Shown here: positions 9,096 through 15,991 of the stretch, one piece after another
Position numbering within the stretch: position 1 is the stretch's first letter
Layout of the letters: each line of letters opens with the position of its first letter
NCBI GenBank assembly: GCA_027920525.1
Contig: CP115858.1
Coordinates: 682,001-746,000 of the forward strand
Reading direction: 5' to 3'
DNA length: 64,000 bases
Source of the DNA: Chryseobacterium daecheongense
Lineage (GTDB): Bacteria > Bacteroidota > Bacteroidia > Flavobacteriales > Weeksellaceae
Made by a program: the position numbers and the translations under genes
The notes under the pieces: generated by a model
Told to the model about the DNA's origin: nothing
The model's database searches: none
What the model saw: only the letters and a program-made list of their open reading frames with translations

Positions 9096-10484
9096 ATGAA
9101 CAATAATAAGAAAACACTTTTTGATAAGGTCTGGGATGCTCATGTGGTGGAAACAATTCCTGACGGACCGCAAATTATTTATATCGATAAACATCTTATT
9201 CATGAAGTGACAAGCCCTCAAGCTTTTGCTGAACTGGAATCCAGAAATCTTGAAATATTCAGGCCTGATCAGATTGTAGCTACAGCGGATCACAATGTGC
9301 CGACTTTAAATCAGGAGCAACCTATCCGCGATGAGTCTTCAAGAAACCAGGTACAACAACTTACTGAAAACTGTACTAAAAATAATATCGAACTGTATGG
9401 CCTTGGGCATCCCTATCAGGGAATTGTCCACATTATTGCACCGGAACTGGGGATCACACAGCCGGGAATGAGCATTGTATGCGGAGATAGTCATACTTCT
9501 ACACACGGAGCTTTCGGAACAATAGCTTTTGGTATCGGAACCAGCCAGGTAGCACAGGTTTTTGCGAGCCAGTGTTTATTGCTCAATAAACCGAAATCAA
9601 TGAGGATTACGGTTAATGGAAAGCTTAAAAAAGATGTTCAGCCTAAGGATGTTATCCTGTATATTATTTCTAAAGTAGGGACTAATGGGGGAACCGGGTA
9701 TTTCTGTGAATATGCGGGATCGGTTTTTGAGGAAATGTCGATGGAAGGAAGAATGACGGTATGCAATATGAGTATTGAAATGGGAGCCAGAGGAGGAATG
9801 ATTGCTCCTGATGAAACGACTTTTGCCTACGTAAAAGGAAAACCTTTTGCACCAAAGGGAGATGAGTGGGAAGAAAAGCTTGCCTATTGGAAGAGCCTGA
9901 AAACGGACGAAGATGCCATATTTGATGCTGAATTTAGTTTCGATGCATCAGAAATAAAACCTATGATTACCTATGGAACAAACCCGGGAATGGGTATCTC
10001 TTTGGATGAGATTATTCCTGTTCCACAAAATGAATCCGAGGAAAAGGCGTTGCAATACATGGGATTAAAAGCCGGTCAGTCTCCTTCTGATATTAAGGTA
10101 AATTATGTATTTATTGGAAGCTGTACGAATGCAAGAATTGAAGATTTTCGTTCTGCAGCGCAATATATTAAGGGGAAGAATAAATCTCAAAATGTTAAAG
10201 CGCTTATTGTTCCTGGATCCCAGCTTGTCGTAAAGCAGATCTATGAAGAAGGCCTTGATAAAATATTCAATGATGCCGGTTTTCAGATCAGGCAGCCCGG
10301 ATGTTCAGCCTGTCTGGCCATGAATGATGATAAGATTCCTGAAGGTGAATATTGCGTTTCGACCTCCAACAGAAATTTTGAAGGCAGACAGGGACAGGGA
10401 GCCAGAACTATTCTGGCAAGTCCGTTGACTGCTGCTAAAGTCGCCATAGAAGGCAGAATCAATATTTTTGAAAATTTAAATTAA
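9096..10484 (+). CDS. leuC: 3-isopropylmalate dehydratase large subunit
   Basis: Aconitase-family large subunit that, with LeuD, isomerises 2-isopropylmalate to 3-isopropylmalate. The 4Fe-4S cysteine ligands are in GSCTNAR near residue 344 and in the closely spaced PGCSACLAMN near 405. Substrate-side motifs CGDSHTSTHGAFG near 129 and ARGGMIAPDETTF near 231 are present. The 462 residues cover the normal length. The start lies 38 bases after leuA, in an A-rich leader (AAAAAA before ATG) typical of Bacteroidota. Confidence 0.97.
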   Translation: MNNNKKTLFDKVWDAHVVETIPDGPQIIYIDKHLIHEVTSPQAFAELESRNLEIFRPDQIVATADHNVPTLNQEQPIRDESSRNQVQQLTENCTKNNIELYGLGHPYQGIVHIIAPELGITQPGMSIVCGDSHTSTHGAFGTIAFGIGTSQVAQVFASQCLLLNKPKSMRITVNGKLKKDVQPKDVILYIISKVGTNGGTGYFCEYAGSVFEEMSMEGRMTVCNMSIEMGARGGMIAPDETTFAYVKGKPFAPKGDEWEEKLAYWKSLKTDEDAIFDAEFSFDASEIKPMITYGTNPGMGISLDEIIPVPQNESEEKALQYMGLKAGQSPSDIKVNYVFIGSCTNARIEDFRSAAQYIKGKNKSQNVKALIVPGSQLVVKQIYEEGLDKIFNDAGFQIRQPGCSACLAMNDDKIPEGEYCVSTSNRNFEGRQGQGARTILASPLTAAKVAIEGRINIFENLN

Positions 10485-10509
10485 TAATAAGACATACAAA
10501 TAGAGGATG

Positions 10510-10571
10510 TTAAAAATAGCTGCTTTTGTTTGAACTGATTTCTCATACATTTTAAATAAAGCAGCTTTTAA
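10510..10571 (+). repeat. Intercistronic inverted repeat between leuC and leuD
   Basis: Arms AGCTGCTTT (10518-10526) and AAAGCAGCT (10558-10566) pair perfectly, and flanking TTAAAA / TTTAA extend the stem with a bulge. The loop is about 31 bases. No T-run follows, so it looks more like an mRNA-stability or processing element inside the operon than a terminator. It occupies most of the 120-base gap, much the longest in this operon. Confidence 0.55.
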
Positions 10572-10604
10572 CCAAAACATATTGTAATCTAGTAAACTAA
10601 AGCA

Positions 10605-11204
10605 ATGCAAAAGCTAACTATAATAAAATCAAGTGCAATTCCTTTGCCTGTAGAGAATATAGATACTGATCAGATCATTCCGGCAAGGTTTCTGAAGAGT
10701 ATAGACAAAAAAGGGTTTGGAGATAATCTGTTCAGAGATTGGAGATATGATGTTCATACCAATCAGCCAAATGCTGATTTCATTTTAAATAAACCCCAGT
10801 ACCGCGGTGAGATTTTAGTAGCCGGTAATAACTTTGGTTGTGGGAGTAGCCGTGAGCATGCTGCCTGGTCTTTAACCGATTATGGGTTTAAAGTGATCGT
10901 ATCCAGTTATTTTGCGGATATTTTCAAAGGAAATGCTTTGAATAACGGTTTGTTGCCTGTAAAGGTTTCTGATGTATTCTTACAGGAAATCTTAACGGAC
11001 ATTACAGAAAATCCTGAAAAGGAAATTACCATAGACGTTGAACAGCAAACTATAAGTTTTAATGGTAAAACAGAATATTTTGAATTGGATTCTTATAAGA
11101 AAATCTGTTTGCTTAACGGATATGACGACATTGATTTTCTGATCAGTAAAAAAGAAGCCATAAAAGAGTTTGAATTAAAAACACAAAAAGTATATGAACA
11201 ATAA
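10605..11204 (+). CDS. leuD: 3-isopropylmalate dehydratase small subunit
   Basis: Swivel-domain partner of LeuC. The 199-residue protein contains [13 protein letters not shown] near residue 18, the [13 protein letters not shown] segment near 75 that forms the substrate pocket, and [11 protein letters not shown] near 112, all diagnostic of LeuD. The end overlaps leuB by 11 bases, so the two are probably translationally coupled. A 120-base gap with a hairpin separates it from leuC, its obligate partner, which is unusual for subunits needed in equal amounts. Confidence 0.97.
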   Translation: MQKLTIIKSSAIPLPVENIDTDQIIPARFLKSIDKKGFGDNLFRDWRYDVHTNQPNADFILNKPQYRGEILVAGNNFGCGSSREHAAWSLTDYGFKVIVSSYFADIFKGNALNNGLLPVKVSDVFLQEILTDITENPEKEITIDVEQQTISFNGKTEYFELDSYKKICLLNGYDDIDFLISKKEAIKEFELKTQKVYEQ

Positions 11205-12318
11205 TTATTTCAAAATAGCTGTACTTCCCGGAGACGGAATTGGTCCTGAGGTGGTCAGTGAGAGTGTAAAAATCCTTAAAGTAATTGGTGAAGTGTTCCA
11301 GTACAATTTCCAGTTTACCTATGGATTGATGGGAGCGGAAGCAATTTTTCAGACAGGAGATCCGTTGCCTGAACAAACACTGGCCATTTGTAAAGAATCA
11401 GATGCCGTGCTTTTTGGAGCGATAGGCGACCCTGCTTTTGATAATAATCCCGACGCAAAAGTAAGACCTGAACAGGGATTGCTGAAACTTCGTAAGGAAT
11501 TAGGGCTTTTTGCCAATATCAGGCCGTTAAAAACCTATTCTTCATTGATTGAGAAAAGTCCTTTGAAAAGAGAAATCATTGAAGGAGCGGATATTCAGAT
11601 TTTCAGGGAATTGGTAAGCGGGATCTATTTTGGTGAAAAATTTACCGATGAAGAAGGAGCTTATGCCTATGATGTTTGTAAATACAGCAGGGAAGATATT
11701 ATACCTATTGTCCATATGGCATTTCAGGAAGCCCAAAAACGTAAAAAGAAATTAACACTTATTGATAAGGCTAATGTCCTGGACACTTCAAGATTGTGGA
11801 GAAAGATCTGTAAGGAAATCGCCCAGGAATATCCTGAAGTTCAGTTGGATTTTATGTTTGTAGATAATGCTGCGATGCAGCTGATCCTTAATCCTAAACA
11901 ATTTGATGTTATCGTAACGGAGAATATGTTTGGAGACATCATTTCTGATGAAGCGAGTGTAATTGGCGGTTCCATAGGACTTCTGCCTTCCGCATCTATA
12001 GGAAATGAAAATGCACTCTTTGAGCCTATTCACGGGTCTTATCCGCAGGCAAAAGGCAAAGGGATTGCTAATCCTGTAGCCTCAATATTGAGTACAGCAA
12101 TGATGTTGGATCACCTGAAATTGAATCAGGCAGCAGATAAATTGAGAGAATCGGTAGAACATGCCATTGAAAACAAATATGTAACCGTAGATCTTAATGC
12201 AAAGCAATCTTATTCTACAAGCGAAGTAGGGGACTTCATTGCAGATTATATAAGGTTTTCCGAAAAATCATATTACAATTTTGAGAATATCAAGATCGGA
12301 AAATCCACTATTGTATAG
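11194..12318 (+). CDS. leuB: 3-isopropylmalate dehydrogenase
   Basis: NAD-dependent oxidative decarboxylase giving 2-oxoisocaproate, the last step specific to leucine synthesis. Motifs of the isocitrate/isopropylmalate dehydrogenase family are present: [10 protein letters not shown] near residue 10, [13 protein letters not shown] near 140, the IDKANVL segment near 190, metal Asp residues in [13 protein letters not shown] near 249, and the NAD-binding [14 protein letters not shown] near 291. Full length at 374 residues. Last gene of the leuACDB unit, closed by a strong hairpin at 12357-12386. Confidence 0.97.
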   Translation: MNNNYFKIAVLPGDGIGPEVVSESVKILKVIGEVFQYNFQFTYGLMGAEAIFQTGDPLPEQTLAICKESDAVLFGAIGDPAFDNNPDAKVRPEQGLLKLRKELGLFANIRPLKTYSSLIEKSPLKREIIEGADIQIFRELVSGIYFGEKFTDEEGAYAYDVCKYSREDIIPIVHMAFQEAQKRKKKLTLIDKANVLDTSRLWRKICKEIAQEYPEVQLDFMFVDNAAMQLILNPKQFDVIVTENMFGDIISDEASVIGGSIGLLPSASIGNENALFEPIHGSYPQAKGKGIANPVASILSTAMMLDHLKLNQAADKLRESVEHAIENKYVTVDLNAKQSYSTSEVGDFIADYIRFSEKSYYNFENIKIGKSTIV

Positions 12319-12356
12319 TGATAACTAAGAGTTTGATTTTATTTTTTTTATATTGA

Positions 12357-12390
12357 AAAGGTCTGCTTCTTCTGAAGCAGACCTTTCATT
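12357..12390 (+). terminator. Intrinsic terminator after leuB
   Basis: Perfect 13-bp stem, arms AAAGGTCTGCTTC and GAAGCAGACCTTT, four-base loop, followed by a T-rich stretch on the plus strand. It also lies just past the end of the minus-strand gene at 12394. Confidence 0.85.
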
Positions 12391-12393
12391 ATT

Positions 12394-12579
12394 TTACCGA
12401 CGGGTATTATCTGTTTTTCCGGACTTATTCTTCGAAGATTTTTCAATATCCTCTTTATCGATATCCGGTGGATTGGTTTTCTTAGATGATGCAGGAATAT
12501 CCGGGAAATCCTGGTTTTGTTTTTTCGATTCTGCAGCATTGGCAGATTCCTTTTTTTTAGCATTATCTTTTGAATTCAT
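12394..12579 (-). CDS. Small charged, disordered hypothetical protein
   Basis: A 61-residue Lys/Ser/Asn/Asp-rich protein with no hydrophobic core, predicted disordered. It begins 10 bases after the stop of the DUF4230 gene on the same strand, so it looks like the last cistron of a four-gene unit. Support is position, clean start and ending right at the leuB terminator; composition alone is weak evidence because such sequence can be fortuitous. No family recognised. Confidence 0.5.
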   Translation of the reverse strand: MNSKDNAKKKESANAAESKKQNQDFPDIPASSKKTNPPDIDKEDIEKSSKNKSGKTDNTRR

Positions 12580-12589
12580 AGCTTAGATT

Positions 12590-13195
12590 TTAAAGTTCTA
12601 AAATACCGAGTTGACCTGTTTTGTCTTCAATGGTATAATTCAAAGCCTTTGCCAAAACAAAAATATTATTAAGATTTTCCATCAATTGCTTACGTCCTTC
12701 ATTTCGTAGCTTATTTTCATCAATAGCTTTAATAGCTGTTTCTTTTGCTTTGTTGGTTACATTTTTAATGTCTTTTTCAGAAATCCTGTTAAAGAAAGAA
12801 TCGTCAAGCGACTGTATTTCCACACTTGGAGTAATTCGGATATCGGCATTAGGCAGCTGAGTAATAACCAGTTTTTTATTGATCGAATCCACCTCTATCT
12901 TCATTTTATTAAGATCGTAGGAAACCTGGGCATTGGTCTTGGTATAGGTGATTATACTGTTACTGGATACTTCGTTTCCGAATACTTCATAACCCATTTT
13001 GGTTTTCTGCATGCTGGAAATATTCTGTTCCAAAACCACCATTTTATTCATTTTGGAAATCTGGTTCGTCAGAATATAATAATCCGATTTTTCCGTTTTG
13101 CCTCCAAAATTAAAACAGGACTTAAGACCGAAAAACAGGAAAAGCATCACAAGAATTCCTGCTACAAAAGATAATATAAGCTTATTATTTTTCAA
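12590..13195 (-). CDS. Membrane-anchored DUF4230-type protein
   Basis: A 201-residue protein with one N-terminal hydrophobic helix (about residues 7-25, ending near a Cys) and a large exported or periplasmic part. The body resembles DUF4230 proteins, an uncharacterised family common in Bacteroidota: an extended beta-rich half followed by helices in the last third (KAKETAIKAIDENKLRN). It starts three bases after the thioredoxin-like gene and is followed 10 bases later by a small charged protein. No function can be assigned. Confidence 0.8.
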   Translation of the reverse strand: MKNNKLILSFVAGILVMLFLFFGLKSCFNFGGKTEKSDYYILTNQISKMNKMVVLEQNISSMQKTKMGYEVFGNEVSSNSIITYTKTNAQVSYDLNKMKIEVDSINKKLVITQLPNADIRITPSVEIQSLDDSFFNRISEKDIKNVTNKAKETAIKAIDENKLRNEGRKQLMENLNNIFVLAKALNYTIEDKTGQLGILEL

Positions 13196-13198
13196 TAT

Positions 13199-13765
13199 TT
13201 ACTTTTTAAATATTTCTTTAAGTACCGATTTGTCATCTTTTTTCAGAATTTCTACCAGATCCCTTTCTACATAACCGGTTTTGGGCATTTCAATAATTCT
13301 TCCGATTTCTTTATCATATTTTTCAACAATAATAGTCGGAACTTTCTGGATATTATAAATACCTTCTTCTCCTGATGGAGATTCCTTTTTGCGATTGACT
13401 GCAATAATGGTCAGCCTGTTATCCGGAAAATTTACTTCTTCCAGGATTCTCATCAGTCTCGGAAAGTCCCTGTGGCTATCCTCACACCAGGTTCCCATGA
13501 AAACGATAATGTGATAAGAACTTATTTTAGCTTTCTTCAAGTCTGCAATGGCCTTCTGATCTAAAGCATATTCATCATGCTCTTTCACATACCAATCTGC
13601 ATAAGGTGCCTTTAAAAATTGTTCTTTTAACTGGTTCCCCAAAAGCATTTTGCCATCATTCTGGGTTTCTACCTCACGGTTTACAACCACTTTCTGAGCA
13701 CTTAGCTGCTGGGTAGCCAGGAACAATCCTGAAATTGCAACAGTATTTGTAATAAATTTTTTCAT
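13199..13765 (-). CDS. Exported thioredoxin-fold protein
   Basis: A 188-residue protein with a signal peptide (cleavage likely after QQLSA near residue 23) and a thioredoxin-like domain from about 75. The active-site segment is FMGTWCEDSHRDFPR: one Cys, with the second CxxC position taken by Ser, so it is monothiol and not a normal disulfide oxidoreductase. The cis-Pro loop (KVPTIIV) is present. It belongs to the periplasmic TlpA/thioredoxin-like group. Three bases separate it from each neighbour's coding region, so it is cotranscribed with the MazG-like and DUF4230 genes. Confidence 0.85.
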   Translation of the reverse strand: MKKFITNTVAISGLFLATQQLSAQKVVVNREVETQNDGKMLLGNQLKEQFLKAPYADWYVKEHDEYALDQKAIADLKKAKISSYHIIVFMGTWCEDSHRDFPRLMRILEEVNFPDNRLTIIAVNRKKESPSGEEGIYNIQKVPTIIVEKYDKEIGRIIEMPKTGYVERDLVEILKKDDKSVLKEIFKK

Positions 13766-13768
13766 ATT

Positions 13769-14236
13769 TTATTTCTCGATGATCGTTTTCAAATCAGCAG
13801 GAGAATAGTATTTGTTTTTCAGAACTTTGTGATCGGTTTTTCTGTAAACGTTGAATTTTTCTCCTGATTTTTCATAAAAAGATTCTACTTCTTTTTCTTT
13901 ATAGAATTCAACAGTTTCATTTGCCTGCTCCTCGTTGTCACATGCTTTTGACATATTGGAACGCTGAACTTCGTTGAAAAGCTCTACAAATTTGTTGCCA
14001 AGACCAAATTCTAAAACAGCACCACTCAAAACATATTGTAAATCACATAAAGCATCTGCAATTTCAACGATGTCATTGTCTGCGATTGCTTGTTTTAATT
14101 CGTTTAATTCTTCCTGTAACAGTTCAACTCTAAGATTACATCTTTCAGGAGAAGGAATTTGTGGTGTTTCTAAAATAGGGGCTTTAAAAGTAGTATGGAA
14201 TTCTGCTACTTGGTTCAGACTATCAATTTTATCCAT
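13769..14236 (-). CDS. MazG-like nucleoside triphosphate pyrophosphohydrolase
   Basis: A 155-residue all-alpha NTP pyrophosphatase. The metal-binding helices carry ELLQEELNEL (ExxEE type, near residue 38) and EIADALCDLQYV (ExxD type, near 60), the signature of MazG/HisE-like enzymes that cleave non-canonical nucleoside triphosphates to monophosphates. The C-terminal 60 residues form a charged extension seen in this subgroup. It is the first gene of a four-gene operon with spacings of 3, 3 and 10 bases. A TATCTTTG promoter match lies 18 bases before the start. Confidence 0.85.
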   Translation of the reverse strand: MDKIDSLNQVAEFHTTFKAPILETPQIPSPERCNLRVELLQEELNELKQAIADNDIVEIADALCDLQYVLSGAVLEFGLGNKFVELFNEVQRSNMSKACDNEEQANETVEFYKEKEVESFYEKSGEKFNVYRKTDHKVLKNKYYSPADLKTIIEK

Positions 14237-14254
14237 GAATTTTTTTATTTAAAG

Positions 14255-14262
14255 CAAAGATA
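14255..14262 (-). promoter_or_regulatory. Candidate -7 element (TATCTTTG) for the MazG-like operon
   Basis: A TAnnTTTG match on the minus strand 18 bases before the start codon. Just upstream, AAAATGTAC occurs twice as a direct repeat within 14283-14305 and could be a regulator site. Confidence 0.45.
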
Positions 14263-14341
14263 GAAAACGATTTGCTAATGGTAAAATGTACAACGCAAAA
14301 TGTACCTAAAAACGGTAGAATATAGACTACTTCTCCGTAAT

Positions 14342-14446
14342 CTAAGCTTCATGATCCTCTGTCGGATTTTGCATATAATCATGTTCATTAATAACCATGC
14401 GAATTATCAAAATGATGATTAAAAACAGATTACTCCATTTTTTCAA
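14342..14446 (-). CDS. Possible small membrane protein with TTG start
   Basis: From a TTG at 14444-14446 the frame encodes 34 residues: a basic start, a strongly hydrophobic helix (NLFLIIILII) and a charged tail ending at TAG. It overlaps the last codons of the preceding CxxC-protein gene by 17 bases, the same arrangement as the TTG-started DUF1569 gene at 39569. The pattern of one membrane helix plus a polar tail is that of real small proteins, but the only support is composition and position. An ATG start inside would remove the membrane helix. Confidence 0.3.
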   Translation of the reverse strand: MKKWSNLFLIIILIIRMVINEHDYMQNPTEDHEA

Positions 14447-14849
14447 ATTTCCAGACCCCGGAAATATGTAAGACCGTTGCTCCCGGTTGTTTTTCACCAT
14501 AACTGAAAACACAGATATAAGAGGAGTGGCAGGATTGACAGTCCGTACCAAAGTATAAGGTAGGTAAATTAGAAACCGTTAATTCTCCAAAATGCAACAT
14601 GCTAGGGAGGGTGGGAGCAACAATACCATTATCTGTTAATTCATTTTTCGAAAGGACTTTGTCACTCTGATAAATCTGAAGGATCGGGAACCCTGATTGA
14701 TAAGGGATAATTTCGAGTTTATTTTCATAACCGCAGTCACAACAGGCAAATGTTGTGACTGCAGATGGGATAATTTCACAATTGGTAAAAACTGTTTTTG
14801 CTACGAGAACTTTTCTGCCAATTCTTATTTTTTTTGATATTGAATACAT
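14430..14849 (-). CDS. Hypothetical CxxC (zinc-ribbon-like) protein, downstream of the TNT-like gene
   Basis: A 139-residue protein without signal peptide or membrane segment. It has a CCDC cluster near residue 36 and a CQSC pair near 109. The two CxxC pairs, 70 residues apart, could form one zinc site or an iron-sulfur site. The rest is beta-rich. No family recognised. It begins 13 bases after the stop of the TNT-like lipoprotein gene, so the two are probably cotranscribed. Position, size and cytosolic location would fit an immunity protein, but that is inference; a general zinc-ribbon protein is equally possible. Confidence 0.7.
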   Translation of the reverse strand: MYSISKKIRIGRKVLVAKTVFTNCEIIPSAVTTFACCDCGYENKLEIIPYQSGFPILQIYQSDKVLSKNELTDNGIVAPTLPSMLHFGELTVSNLPTLYFGTDCQSCHSSYICVFSYGEKQPGATVLHISGVWKFEKME

Positions 14850-14862
14850 CAGGATCTGTCTT

Positions 14863-15570
14863 TTATTGAATCACTGTACCTACTAAATTGTTGTAATGAC
14901 CGCTTGGACTTTTTTTTATGGTTATTTTCACATATCCTTCCTCCGCCAGCTTATTCCAGGTTTTCTGATAGCCGGTTGCCGGATCTATAGGGATTTTCCA
15001 CATCGTTTGTTTTCCGCCACCTACCTGATTAAACCAGGGAATTACATCAGCTGTTTGGGAAGTGAAAGGTAATGAATTATTCAGAACATCGATCTCATAA
15101 TAAAAATCATAGGTGTTTTCAGGTTGATTTAATGCCCTTTGAGAGAAAGTATACACATACCCGTTTATAATAGGACTTGTAAAGCTGCCTCCTAACGTAG
15201 GAATTCCGTTTCCACTATAATTAATTGCTCCGCTGTACCGGTCAAACTTTTGCCCGGCCTGAAAGGGAACATTATCAACTATATTGTATCCCCCATTGGC
15301 AGGGGGCCAGCCTCCATTTAGATTATTGGCTTTAAAAAGAGCTTCCAGTTCACTCCATTTTCCCTGTTTGTATAATTCGAAAGCCTGATTCCGGATATCC
15401 TGGTTAACCAGTCCCGCGGTGTCATAAGTTAATGCAAATTCATCAGCGGTCTTATAAAATACGTGGGTAACTCCGTTTGTGTTATCAATTTCATCATCCC
15501 TGTCCGAATTACAAGCAGTCGAGAAAAAAATAACGGATAAAAAAAGTAAGTACTTCAATAAATGTTTCAT
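14863..15570 (-). CDS. Lipoprotein with TNT-like (NAD glycohydrolase toxin) domain
   Basis: I chose the ATG at 15570 because it starts directly at a lipoprotein signal peptide (lipobox STAC, Cys20); upstream in-frame ATGs to 15657 would bury it. The 235-residue product has a C-terminal domain resembling TNT, the NAD-degrading toxin domain of mycobacterial CpnT. Shared landmarks, in order, are GGWPP (86-90), FDRYSG (109-114), SQRAL (143-147), a Tyr-rich strand near 154-160, and PWFNQVGGGKQ (178-188), whose Gln and Gly-Gly-Gly are conserved in the family. I infer an exported NAD glycohydrolase or a relative that lost activity. The CxxC protein follows 13 bases downstream. Confidence 0.75.
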   Translation of the reverse strand: MKHLLKYLLFLSVIFFSTACNSDRDDEIDNTNGVTHVFYKTADEFALTYDTAGLVNQDIRNQAFELYKQGKWSELEALFKANNLNGGWPPANGGYNIVDNVPFQAGQKFDRYSGAINYSGNGIPTLGGSFTSPIINGYVYTFSQRALNQPENTYDFYYEIDVLNNSLPFTSQTADVIPWFNQVGGGKQTMWKIPIDPATGYQKTWNKLAEEGYVKITIKKSPSGHYNNLVGTVIQ

Positions 15571-15940
15571 AATAATTAGTTTTTTATTTATAATTAAGTT
15601 AGTGTCAGCAGGCATATCTTTTTCATTAATATTCATATAGTGAATATTGGCGGTCATCTTCGGAATAAATTTATTGGTTCACTTTGGTTGTAAAATAAGA
15701 CACTTATTAAGACTTTATCCAAAGTAATGGAATGCAAAGTGATATGAATCAGGCAATGCTTACTAATAGCATCTTCGACCTGAATACCCGGTGGCAGGCG
15801 GTACAATGATTCGATAAATTTAAATTAAAAAACTATAACAAAAGAATAAATTATTTTAAAAATTAATAATTAATGAATTATTTACTTCTTTATTGTTTAA
15901 TTTTAGAATTTATTACTTTTCTATAAAGTGAATTGAATGA
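15571..15940. other. 370-base AT-rich upstream region of the TNT-like gene
   Basis: No convincing gene. It contains a perfect 8+8-bp palindrome (15628-15648, listed separately). Very AT-rich DNA lies next to the terminator at 15941-15969. The region around 15740-15810 is less AT-rich than its surroundings but has no clear reading frame. No TAnnTTTG match at a useful distance was found for the TNT-like gene. Confidence 0.5.
15628..15648. promoter_or_regulatory. Operator-like palindrome upstream of the TNT-like lipoprotein gene
   Basis: Perfect inverted repeat AATATTCA / TGAATATT with a five-base centre, 58-78 bases upstream of the proposed start. No T-run follows, so it is not a terminator. 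A dimeric regulator site is plausible. Confidence 0.4.
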
Positions 15941-15969
15941 AAAAAGGCCGCTCTAAAAAGAGCAGCCTT
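15941..15969 (-). terminator. Intrinsic terminator after the 747-residue metalloprotease gene
   Basis: Stem arms GGCCGCTCT and AGAGCAGCC (one mismatch) around AAAA; on the minus strand it is followed by six T. It lies 23 bases beyond the stop codon. Confidence 0.85.
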
Positions 15970-15991
15970 AAGATTATTGTTATCAAGATAA

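Noticed and set aside
12353..12586. 77-residue plus-strand frame opposite the small charged protein
   Set aside because: Its start falls in the leuB terminator and its hydrophobic composition is the complement of Lys/Ser codons on the other strand.
15571..15657. Longer start (15657) for the TNT-like lipoprotein
   Set aside because: It would place 29 polar residues ahead of a perfect lipoprotein signal peptide and lipobox; the ATG at 15570 fits export.
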